This document shows positions 7,936 to 18,800 of a stretch of 47,044 bases of DNA, piece by piece; the stretch's first letter is position 1, and each line of letters begins with the position of its first letter. The stretch spans positions 1 to 47,044 of the forward strand of contig NZ_JBGNFV010000004.1 in assembly GCF_041449215.1 (NCBI RefSeq), in the 5' to 3' direction. The stretch is from Roseivirga sp. BDSF3-8 (lineage in GTDB: Bacteria; Bacteroidota; Bacteroidia; Cytophagales; Cyclobacteriaceae). The translations under genes were made by a program, and so were the position numbers. The notes beneath the pieces are model-generated. The model was not told where the DNA came from. It did not search any database and saw only the letters and a list, made by a program, of their open reading frames with translations.

Positions 7936-8397
7936 ATGGCAACGTTTAATCTGAAAGTAAATGGGAAGCAACGGCAGGTGGATGTAGACCCCGACACACC
8001 TGTCCTGTGGGTGCTTCGGGATCACCTTGATCTGGTGGGCACCAAATATGGCTGCGGGATTGCCGTCTGTGGGGCCTGCACCATTCACGTGAATGGCAAT
8101 GCCGTAAGGTCCTGTTCCCTGCCTATAGGCGCTGTGGCTGATGATATGGAAATAATCACCATAGAAGGCCTTTCCGAAAATGGTGACCACCCCGTACAGA
8201 AAGCCTGGCTGGAACATGATGTGCCCCAGTGTGGCTACTGCCAGGCCGGACAGATTATGAGTGCCGCTTCACTACTGGCTCAGAATGCCAACCCGACCGA
8301 TGAGGAAATCCGCAAATCTATGAATGGCAACATCTGCCGCTGCGGCACATATGTCCGTATTAACCGAGCCATTCGTTCCGCCTCAAAAGAGATGTAA
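7936..8397 (+). CDS. [2Fe-2S] subunit of an isoquinoline 1-oxidoreductase-like Mo hydroxylase
   Basis: 153 residues with two [2Fe-2S] domains. The plant-ferredoxin type cluster uses Cys40, Cys45, Cys48 (CGIAVCGAC) and Cys60; the helical-domain cluster uses Cys99, Cys102 (CGYC), Cys134 and Cys136 (CRC). This is the standard small subunit of xanthine-oxidase-family enzymes, carrying electrons from the Mo centre. It has no signal peptide; it would have to be exported bound to the Tat-signalled Mo subunit, as known for related periplasmic aldehyde oxidoreductases. ATG at 7936 follows a GTAAGG sequence. Only two bases separate it from the next gene. Confidence 0.93.
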   Translation: MATFNLKVNGKQRQVDVDPDTPVLWVLRDHLDLVGTKYGCGIAVCGACTIHVNGNAVRSCSLPIGAVADDMEIITIEGLSENGDHPVQKAWLEHDVPQCGYCQAGQIMSAASLLAQNANPTDEEIRKSMNGNICRCGTYVRINRAIRSASKEM

Positions 8398-8399
8398 TC

Positions 8400-10649
8400 A
8401 TGCCCATTATAAAAACACACTATAACCGAAGGTCCTTCCTCAAAGTATCTGCCGCTGCAGGAGCCGGACTCATGTTGCAGTTCAGTTGGTTTTCACCCCT
8501 TGCAAAAACCCTGGCAGGAAAGGAAGTGCCGGACGAGATATTCGACATAAACGGGTACATCCGCATTGCCACCAACGGCATAGTGACCATCTTTTCCCCA
8601 AATCCGGAAATCGGCCAGAACGTAAAGACCTCCATGCCCATGCTGGTAGCCGAGGAGCTGGATACAGACTGGAAAAGCGTGACCGTAGAGCAGGCACCTC
8701 TGGATACCAGCCTTTACACCCGGCAGATAGCCGGAGGTAGCCGCTCCATTAACCAAAGCTGGGAGAGCCTTCGTATGGCCGGTGCCACTGCCCGCCACAT
8801 GCTGCGCGAAGCCGCAGCCAAAGCCTGGAGTGTACCTGCCTCCGAGATCACCACCGAAAAGGGAGAATTACATCACAAGAAGTCGGGCAGGAAGGCCAAC
8901 TACGGCAAAATGGCCTCTGCAGCCTCCAAAATGAAGGTACCCGAAGAGGTGAACCTCAAGGAGGTAAAGGACTTTACCATCATCCGTACCCCGCGTAAGA
9001 ACGTGGACGGCAAAGAGATCGTAACCGGTAAGCCCCTTTTTGGCCTCGACTACAAGCAACCCGGCATGATGATCGCCATGATTGTACACCCGCCCGCATT
9101 TGGCATGACCCTCAAAAGCATGGACAAGCAAAAGGCCTTAGCCATGCCCGGTATTACCGACGTATTTACTATCAATACATACGAAGACAGCTACTCACAG
9201 GGGCCTTTCGATATCACCGCCTTTCCTGAGCTTATCGTAGTCGTGGGGGAAACCACCTGGCAGGTTATGAAGGCCAAAAAAGCTATCGAAGCCACGTGGG
9301 AGGAGTTCGATACCTATACCCGCACCTACAAGACCTTCAGAGGCGAGAACGAAACCACCACCGTACCCGCCGGGTTAGAAGACTCCCAGGACCATTTCAC
9401 CCAAATGATGGAAAAAGGGGCTGTTTCTGCCAAAGAAGTGCGGAAAGACGGAAACCCTGAGCAGGCTTTTGAGACAGCAGCCAAGGTAGTGGAGCGCACC
9501 TTTACCGCCCCCTTCCTCGCCCATAACACCATGGAGCCTATGAACTTCTTTGCCAACGTTACAGCCGGCAAAGTAGAGTTGGTAGGGCCTATCCAGACCC
9601 CCGAGTTTATGGAGAAAACCGTTGCAGAAAGGTTGGGCATGACCCTTGAGCAGGTAGATATCCAGATGACCCGTATGGGCGGAGGCTTTGGCCGCAGGCT
9701 ATACGGCCACTTCCTCGTAGAAGCTGCCGTCATCTCCCAAAAGCTCGGTAAACCTGTTAAACTGGTCTATACCCGCGAAGACGACATGACCTTTGGCACC
9801 TACCGGCCGGCCTATCATGCGTATTACCGGGCTGCACTGGATGAAAATAACAACCTGATCGGCTTTCATGTGCGCACCGGCGGCATACCCGAGAGTCCCC
9901 TCTTCGCGAATCGTTTCCCGGCCGGTTCTGTGGACAACTACCTCGCAGAAGAGTGGCAAATTAGCTCCAACATCACCACAGGAGCTTTCCGGGCACCCCG
10001 GTCTAACTTTATGGCTGGCGTGGAACAGGCTTTTCTGGATGAAGTAGCCGAAGCGGCCGGTAAAGACCCTATCGCTTTCAGACTGGAACTGCTGGAACGT
10101 GCTCAAAATAACCCTGTAGGAAAAAATAATGACTACGATGCCGAACGCTACGCCGGGGTGTTGAAACTAGTAAGGGATAAGGCCGCCTGGGGCCAGCCCA
10201 AACCAGACGTACACCGCGGGGCCGCTGCTTACTTCTGTCACATGAGCTATGTGGCTAATGTGGTAGATGTGAAAATGGAAGGAGATAAGCCCGTGGTAGA
10301 TAAGGTCTATTGCGCAGTAGACTGCGGTATAGTCGTCAATCCACTGGCTGCCACCAATCTGGTGGAGGGGGGTACGGTAGATGGGATGGGGCACGCTATG
10401 TTCAGCGCACTGACCTTGAAAAACGGTCGTCCGGAACAGAAAAACTTCAACACCTACCAGCTCATCAGAAATATTGATGCCCCAAATGAAATCGAAGTCC
10501 ATTTTGTGGAAAATGATATACATCCCACCGGGCTTGGTGAGCCTCCCTTTCCGCCGGTGGTAGGAGCTATCGCCAATGCCCTCTATAAAGCCACCGGCAA
10601 ACGGTATTACAACCAGCCCTATATGAATGAAGCCCTACCGGTTTCTTAA
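8400..10649 (+). CDS. Molybdopterin-binding subunit of a periplasmic xanthine-oxidase-family hydroxylase (isoquinoline 1-oxidoreductase beta-like)
   Basis: 749 residues. A Tat signal is clear: NRRSFLK at residues 9-15, then a hydrophobic AAAGAGLML stretch. Family motifs: GRRLYGHF in the GGGFGRR segment, GAFRAPRSN, and TGLGEPPFPPVVGAIANAL near the end, where Glu714 corresponds to the catalytic base. Such enzymes hydroxylate N-heterocycles or aldehydes with water as oxygen source; isoquinoline, quinoline and nicotinate enzymes share this single-chain duplicated layout. The substrate cannot be told from sequence. The Tat signal places it in the periplasm next to the diheme cytochrome. An intrinsic terminator follows 33 bases after the stop. 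Confidence 0.92.
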   Translation: MPIIKTHYNRRSFLKVSAAAGAGLMLQFSWFSPLAKTLAGKEVPDEIFDINGYIRIATNGIVTIFSPNPEIGQNVKTSMPMLVAEELDTDWKSVTVEQAPLDTSLYTRQIAGGSRSINQSWESLRMAGATARHMLREAAAKAWSVPASEITTEKGELHHKKSGRKANYGKMASAASKMKVPEEVNLKEVKDFTIIRTPRKNVDGKEIVTGKPLFGLDYKQPGMMIAMIVHPPAFGMTLKSMDKQKALAMPGITDVFTINTYEDSYSQGPFDITAFPELIVVVGETTWQVMKAKKAIEATWEEFDTYTRTYKTFRGENETTTVPAGLEDSQDHFTQMMEKGAVSAKEVRKDGNPEQAFETAAKVVERTFTAPFLAHNTMEPMNFFANVTAGKVELVGPIQTPEFMEKTVAERLGMTLEQVDIQMTRMGGGFGRRLYGHFLVEAAVISQKLGKPVKLVYTREDDMTFGTYRPAYHAYYRAALDENNNLIGFHVRTGGIPESPLFANRFPAGSVDNYLAEEWQISSNITTGAFRAPRSNFMAGVEQAFLDEVAEAAGKDPIAFRLELLERAQNNPVGKNNDYDAERYAGVLKLVRDKAAWGQPKPDVHRGAAAYFCHMSYVANVVDVKMEGDKPVVDKVYCAVDCGIVVNPLAATNLVEGGTVDGMGHAMFSALTLKNGRPEQKNFNTYQLIRNIDAPNEIEVHFVENDIHPTGLGEPPFPPVVGAIANALYKATGKRYYNQPYMNEALPVS

Positions 10650-10681
10650 AGCAAAGAAATACTGGCAACTGAACACAATCG

Positions 10682-10711
10682 AACAGCATCCGCATGGGTG
10701 CTGTTTTTTTT
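10682..10711 (+). terminator. Intrinsic terminator of the Mo hydroxylase operon
   Basis: CAGCATCC at 10684-10691 pairs with GGGTGCTG at 10696-10703 (one G-T pair) across a four-base loop, followed by eight T residues. Confidence 0.85.
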
Positions 10712-10764
10712 GTAGATACGCCCTGTTAAGTGATGTCCCTGAGCCGTCCCGCGACTCTAATAAC

Positions 10765-10819
10765 TACCGCGAAGTTTCACTTCGTGGGGGCAATAATGCG
10801 AGGTTGGACCTCGCAGGTA
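10765..10819. repeat. REP-like double hairpin
   Basis: Two tight hairpins stand in tandem. The first pairs CGAAGT with ACTTCG over a TTC loop, extended by three outer pairs (10767-10787). The second pairs GCGAGGT with ACCTCGC over TGG (10798-10814). Outer TACC/GGTA can close both into a three-way junction. There is no T-tract. Paired hairpins with similar stems resemble REP/BIME-type intergenic repeats mobilised by IS200-like transposases, but no such gene is in this window. Confidence 0.4.
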
Positions 10820-10864
10820 TCACCTAAAAGAATAATAGCTGGTTTATCCGGCAAATTCAGTAGT

Positions 10865-10939
10865 CTATCCCAGCAGGGCCAAAATACCACCCGCCAGCAA
10901 CATCAGGTTCGCTACCAGTAGCACATACAAAGTCTTCAT
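10865..10939 (-). CDS. Possible 24-residue membrane peptide
   Basis: On the - strand an ATG at 10939 opens a 24-codon frame ending in TAG. It encodes Met-Lys-Thr followed by an almost purely hydrophobic run (LYVLLVANLMLLAGG, then ILALLG), the size of one membrane helix. AAGAGG precedes the ATG by four bases, a good Shine-Dalgarno match. It resembles small single-helix membrane proteins that accompany transporters or stress genes, but no family is recognised and its reality rests on composition and the ribosome site only. The remaining DNA from 10712 to 11137 holds only the REP-like hairpins. Confidence 0.4.
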   Translation of the reverse strand: MKTLYVLLVANLMLLAGGILALLG

Positions 10940-11137
10940 TTTGCCTCTTCTTTTTAATAGTATTCCAAGCATGATATGTATAGTTTGATTACTATAATAT
11001 ACGTGTCTTTTGGTTGTTACGTAATTAATTATTGACCGACCACAGTCAGTCCCATGCCAACGGCAAAGAGAGAATATTAATGGTAGGGGAGTGGATATCC
11101 CCCGAATTTCATAGATTGAGTAGCAGAACCACTACCT

Positions 11138-11608
11138 ATGACTCCAAAAGATATCGCCAATAATTTTTATACCGCCTTTTCGCAGGGAGACGCCGGCCAA
11201 ATGGTCAATTGCTACCACGAAGATGTCGTGTTTTCAGACCCTGCATTCGGTACCCTGCATGGCCACCGGGCGCAGGCCATGTGGCAAATGCTACTGAGTA
11301 ATAAAGCGTCTGCCCTGACAGTGACGTATAATCTAAGCGAGCATACAGATCATACCGCACAGGTACACTGGCAGGCAAACTACCTCTTCGGGCCCTCCAA
11401 AAGAAAGGTCGTAAACCATGTGCAGGCCAGTCTGGTCATGAAGGATGGTAAGATTATAAGGCACGCCGATACCTTTGACTTCTGGAAGTGGAGCCGCCAG
11501 GCCCTGGGTATGCCCGGCTTGCTGCTGGGCTGGTCGCCGGTTATTAAGAGTAGCGTGAGGAAAAGGACCAATGCCCTGCTGGACCGTTACATGGCGAGTA
11601 ACCCCTAA
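11138..11608 (+). CDS. SnoaL-like NTF2-fold protein
   Basis: 156 residues with the cone-like NTF2 fold pattern: an N-terminal helix (PKDIANNFYTAFSQGDAGQM), the YHEDVVFSDPAFG strand with paired acidic residues, then HGHRAQAMW and a run of strands ending in GKIIRHADTFDFW. The fold covers polyketide cyclases, dehydratases and many uncharacterised stress-related proteins, so the reaction is unknown. The stop lies 11 bases from the convergent PhnA-like gene. Confidence 0.72.
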   Translation: MTPKDIANNFYTAFSQGDAGQMVNCYHEDVVFSDPAFGTLHGHRAQAMWQMLLSNKASALTVTYNLSEHTDHTAQVHWQANYLFGPSKRKVVNHVQASLVMKDGKIIRHADTFDFWKWSRQALGMPGLLLGWSPVIKSSVRKRTNALLDRYMASNP

Positions 11609-11618
11609 TACCCCTCCG

Positions 11619-11972
11619 TCAGGCTTTTCTTACAAACTCTGATTTGAGGCCCATAGCCCCAAAACCGTCTATTTTACAATCTATATTGTGGTCACCATCC
11701 GTCAGCCGGATCTTTTTTACCTTAGTGCCCGCTTTCACAGGGCCTGAGGCACCCTTCACCGGCAGGTCCTTGATCACGATCACCGAGTCGCCATCTTCCA
11801 GTACATTGCCGTTGGCATCTTTCACTACCAGTGACTCTTCCTGTTCCTCTTCCGCTTGCTGCTCCGCAGGGTTCCATTCATGGCCACATTCCGGGCACCC
11901 ATATAGTTCATTTCCCATAGCATAACCATAGGGCGACTTACATAGCGGGCAGGGCTTCATTTCTTCAGACAT
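11619..11972 (-). CDS. phnA: PhnA/YjdM-family zinc-ribbon protein
   Basis: 117 residues from the chosen ATG at 11972. Zinc ribbon: [14 protein letters not shown] and CPECGHEW. The C-terminal SH3-like PhnA domain has the [20 protein letters not shown] strand set and ends in [13 protein letters not shown]. The family was named from the phn region of E. coli but is not needed for phosphonate use, and its role is unclear. The open frame extends upstream to 12089, but those 39 residues are not part of the family, and the chosen length is close to the roughly 111 residues of E. coli YjdM. Confidence 0.87.
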   Translation of the reverse strand: MSEEMKPCPLCKSPYGYAMGNELYGCPECGHEWNPAEQQAEEEQEESLVVKDANGNVLEDGDSVIVIKDLPVKGASGPVKAGTKVKKIRLTDGDHNIDCKIDGFGAMGLKSEFVRKA

Positions 11973-14666
<2,694 letters not shown>

Positions 14667-14713
14667 ATATGAATCATTTGTCCTGAATAGAGGGATCGTA
14701 TAAATATTTAACT

Positions 14714-14742
14714 AAAAGAGCTTCATATGGAGCTCTTTTTTT
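14714..14742 (+). terminator. Intrinsic terminator of katG
   Basis: AAAAGAGCT (14714-14722) pairs with AGCTCTTTT (14731-14739) over an eight-base loop and runs into a T-tract to about 14742. Confidence 0.85.
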
Positions 14743-14773
14743 ATTATATTATCCTTAAGCCCAAAAGTTTAGA

Positions 14774-15313
14774 ATGATTCATTTGATTACGGTTAGCGGT
14801 AAAAGTGCCAGGCATTTTTATCTCCGGCCTGAGTGTGTTTCGGATTTTAAGTCCCTCGTGAGAACTATTACGTCCGAAAATCCCATGGTAATCTCCACCA
14901 GGTTCAGGTCAGATGTGTTTTACAAAGGAGATAGCTCATGCAGTGAAGCTATATTGAAAATGTGGACACTGTATGGCGGAATGTATAATATTAAAACAGA
15001 TCCGTCTGATGTGTTTTCTTCCGATGGAGACCAGGAAGCTCTTGAACGCTACTTTCATTCGATCAATGCCCTTTCCCTTAATTGGTATTATTATAATCAA
15101 TACCGTAAGGCTTTTTCCAGTGCCTATTCCGAAGACCGGCAAAACACCCTTGCTGCGACCATACTGCAGTGCGATGAGCACCTGACCCGGTTGCCCTGTA
15201 CCAGAAGAGCCTCTCTCAGGTGCGATATGGAAACAACAGCCCCCGGCCCTGCCTCCAAAGATCATTTTGCACTGGCCATGCGGTTGCTAAATAATCAAAG
15301 CCATATAAACTGA
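14774..15313 (+). CDS. Unrecognised protein
   Basis: 179 residues, ATG at 14774, separated from katG by its terminator. No family was recognised. It has no signal peptide or membrane segment. There are two halves: a mixed alpha/beta N-terminal part (up to about 85) containing ITVSGKSARHFYLRPE, and an aromatic helical part (about 85-125) with LNWYYYNQYRKAFSSAY. The C-terminal third has several Cys and Arg residues (CDEHLTRLPC, RRASLRC). Codon use looks like its neighbours. It precedes the metal efflux operon by 144 bases and could be independent. Confidence 0.6.
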   Translation: MIHLITVSGKSARHFYLRPECVSDFKSLVRTITSENPMVISTRFRSDVFYKGDSSCSEAILKMWTLYGGMYNIKTDPSDVFSSDGDQEALERYFHSINALSLNWYYYNQYRKAFSSAYSEDRQNTLAATILQCDEHLTRLPCTRRASLRCDMETTAPGPASKDHFALAMRLLNNQSHIN

Positions 15314-15457
15314 CTTTTTCTGCTGATGCCACTTGTCAACGCGACTCAGCCTATCAAAAAAATGGTGACAGCACATCTTTGTTCTTTATAATTTGTGAAT
15401 CGGTAAATTAAGTGGCAATTTTGTGTGTCGAATAGTTCTCGTCCCGAAATAAGCCGG

Positions 15458-15781
15458 TTGAAGTACATCGCCCTCATATTATCATTATATTTTCTGGCTC
15501 TCGCCGTTGTGCCCTGCGCAGACGGGGAAGAGACCCAGCAGGTCCTCGTGAGTGGTGAAGCCATGTTAGATGCAAGTGATCATGAGGGGCATGACCACTC
15601 CCACGCAGAAGATTTCTGTACACCAATGTGCGGATGCCAGTGCTGTCATACCAATGTAACCCTAAGCTTCTTTTTCTTCACTGAAGAAGCCACCCCCCGG
15701 TCCGGCAAAAAAGCCTCTTTTTATATTGAGAAAAGAACAAGCCAACACCAAACGCCCCTTCTGAACCCTCCCCAGGCCTGA
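15458..15781 (+). CDS. Small Cys/His-rich exported protein (DUF6660-like) of the metal efflux operon
   Basis: About 107 residues. A signal-peptide-like start (KYIALILSLYFLALAVVPCADG) is followed by a HEGHDHSH cluster and FCTPMCGCQCC, both likely metal ligands. This is the pattern of a small Bacteroidota family placed just before CzcA-type genes. The frame can open at a GTG at 15425, but family members begin with MKY, which matches the TTG at 15458 (TTG AAG TAC); the TTG is therefore preferred. The czcA-like gene starts 62 bases downstream. A role as periplasmic metal binder or sensor is inferred from the ligands and the context. Confidence 0.68.
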   Translation: MKYIALILSLYFLALAVVPCADGEETQQVLVSGEAMLDASDHEGHDHSHAEDFCTPMCGCQCCHTNVTLSFFFFTEEATPRSGKKASFYIEKRTSQHQTPLLNPPQA

Positions 15782-15843
15782 TCTGACCTCCTCCCCGGGC
15801 ATCGTTGCCCGGCATTAATTCCTGTTAGATCAAATAAGATTTT

Positions 15844-18800
15844 ATGATAGATAAGATCATAGCTTTTTCTGTAAAGAATAAGCTCATTATCGGTCTGCTC
15901 ACCCTTGCCCTTATTGGGGCGGGTATCTGGAGCATGACCCGCGTACCTATTGATGCTGTACCGGACATTACCAACAACCAGGTGCAGATCATAACGCAGG
16001 CACCCAACCTGGGTACGGAAGATATAGAACAGTTTGTCACCTACCCCATAGAGCTGGCGATGGCTAACCTGCCGGGCGTGGTGGAAATACGCTCTGTATC
16101 CAGGTTTGGATTGTCCCTCGTCACCATTGTTTTTGAGGATGACATGGGAACCTACCTGCCCAGGCAACTGGTGAATGAAAAGCTGGCGGTGGTGAGAGCA
16201 GAAATACCCGAGGGCTTCGGTAAGTCATTTACTGGCCCCATATCCACCGGCCTGAGTGAAATATACCAGTATACCCTGGAGGTGGACCCTGCCTACCAGG
16301 ACAGGTATACCTCCACCGACCTTCGCACCTTTCAGGACTGGATTGTGCGACGTCAGATGGCAATGGTACCCGGCGTGGTAGAGGTCAATGCTTTTGGTGG
16401 GAAGATCAAGCAATACGAAGTGGCCGTGAACCCGGATGAGTTGAGGGCCATAGACCTTACCATCACCGACGTATTTCAGGCACTTCAGCGTAACAACCAA
16501 AATACAGGAGGAGCCTATATTGAAAAAGACCACCAGGCCAACTTTATCAGGGGAGAAGGGCTGGCCCGAAGCCTGGACGACCTTCGTAATGTAGTAGTAA
16601 AGACAGTAGACGGCATTCCCATTCGTATCAAGGACGTGGCTACCGTGCAATACGGCAATGCCGTGCGCTATGGCGCTTTCACTAAAAACGGACAGGGGGA
16701 GGCCGTCGGAGGTATGATCCTGATGCTCAAAGGCGCCAACTCCAATGAAGTGATTGAGGCGGTAAAAGAACGAATGGAGCAAATACAGGCTTCTTTGCCC
16801 GACGGTGTTTCTGTGGCGCCCTTCCTGGACCGGAGCCAGCTCATTGCCAAGACCACAGGTACCATTACCACCAACCTGGTTGAGGGCGCCCTGATCGTCA
16901 TATTTGTGCTGGTCTTTCTTCTGGGAAACTGGCGTGGAGGGCTTATTGTCGCTTCCACCATCCCCTTGTCCCTGCTGTTCGCCTTCATCCTTATGCACCT
17001 CTTTGATGTATGGGCCAACCTCATGAGCCTTGGCGCTATCGACTTTGGGATTATAGTAGATGGGGCCGTCATTATAGTCGAGGGCACCGTATTCTTTCTT
17101 GCCCGCCGTGTGGAAGCAAGCGGTAAATCTATCGATAAGAAAGACCGGGACCAGGTGACCATCAAGGCCAGTTCAAAAATGATGAACGCAGCCTTCTTCG
17201 GGCAGCTCATCATTCTCATCGTATTTCTACCCATACTATTTCTGGAAGGAGTGGAGGGTAAAATGTTCCAGCCTATGGCCCTTACCTTCATGTTCGCCAT
17301 GCTAGGCGCCATGGTACTCTGTCTTACCTATGTACCCATGGTCTCATCCCTTTTTCTACGGGTCAGACCAGGTCGTAAAAGGTCCTGGGGCGACAAAGTC
17401 GTCACCTGGCTGGAGAAACGGTATGAACGTGCACTAAAGGCTACGTTGCGAAAAGCGGCCTGGGTTATAGGCGTGGCAGCCGCATTACTCCTCTGTGCCG
17501 TGTTTATTTTCAGCCGGATGGGAGGTGAGTTTATCCCCCAGCTCGATGAAGGGGACATTGCCTTCCATATCATCCTTAAGCCCGGCAGTTCCCTCTCCGA
17601 AGGGATAGAAACCTCTACCAGGATAGAGAACATCATCCTGGAGCAGTTCCCCGAAGTGGAACAAGCCATGTCTCGCTTCGGAGTGGCCGAGGTACCTACA
17701 GACCCCATGCCCATGGACATTGCCGATTGCTTCCTCATTCTTAAACCTAAAAGCGAGTGGACTTCTGCTCAAACCAAGGAAGGCCTGATAGAAGAGATAA
17801 AAGAGGCCATTAGCGTAGTGCCAGGTGTGAATTACGAATTCACCCAGCCTATAGAGATGCGCTTTAACGAACTGCTCACCGGCGTACGGGAAGATATAGC
17901 CGTAAAGCTCTATGGCGAAGACCTGCAGGTATTAGCCGATAAAGCGCAGGAAATGGGACGCATTATCTCCACTGTGGAAGGGGTAGGAGATATGCGGGTG
18001 GAAGCCACTGGCGGACTGCCACAGATGACAGTGACTTATGACCGGGCCGACCTCGCCCAGTACGGTCTTGATATAGCCCATGTGAATCAGGCCATTCAGA
18101 CATCCTTTGCCGGCGGCAGGGCCGGTGTCATCTTCGAAGGCGAGAAGCGCTTTGACCTCGCAGTAAGACTGGACTCTGCCTACCGGAGTAATATCAATGA
18201 CCTGCAAAGTCTGTATATTAATACCCCCACAGGTGCACAGATACCTCTTACCGAGGTAGCCTCTATTAATTATGAACCAGGCCCTATGCAGATCAGCCGG
18301 GACAATACCAACCGCCGTACCTATGTTGGGGTAAATGTGCGTGGCCGCGATGTGAAGACCCTGGTTGAAGAGATACAGGATAAGCTGGAGGCTGAGCTCG
18401 AGCTGCCCGCCGGTTATTACATCCGCTATGGCGGAGCTTTCGAAAATCTGGAGCGCGCCACCAGCCGGTTGCAGGTAGTGGTGCCCATAGCGCTGGCACT
18501 CATTTTTATCCTCATCTTCTTTGCCCTGGGTAATGTTAAGCAGAGCCTCATGATCTACATGGCCATACCCCTTGCAGCTATTGGAGGCATTATCTCACTC
18601 TGGTTGCGGGATATGCCTTTCAGTATCTCGGCCGGTGTAGGCTTCATTGTTCTATTCGGAGTCGCCGTGCTTAATGGCCTCGTGCTCATCAGTAGCTGGA
18701 ATGAGCTCAAGGAAGAAGGCATGACAGACCTGGATAGCCGCATTAAGAAAGGAGCCCTGCGCCGGGTTAGGCCCATACTCCTGACAGCCCTCACCGATAT

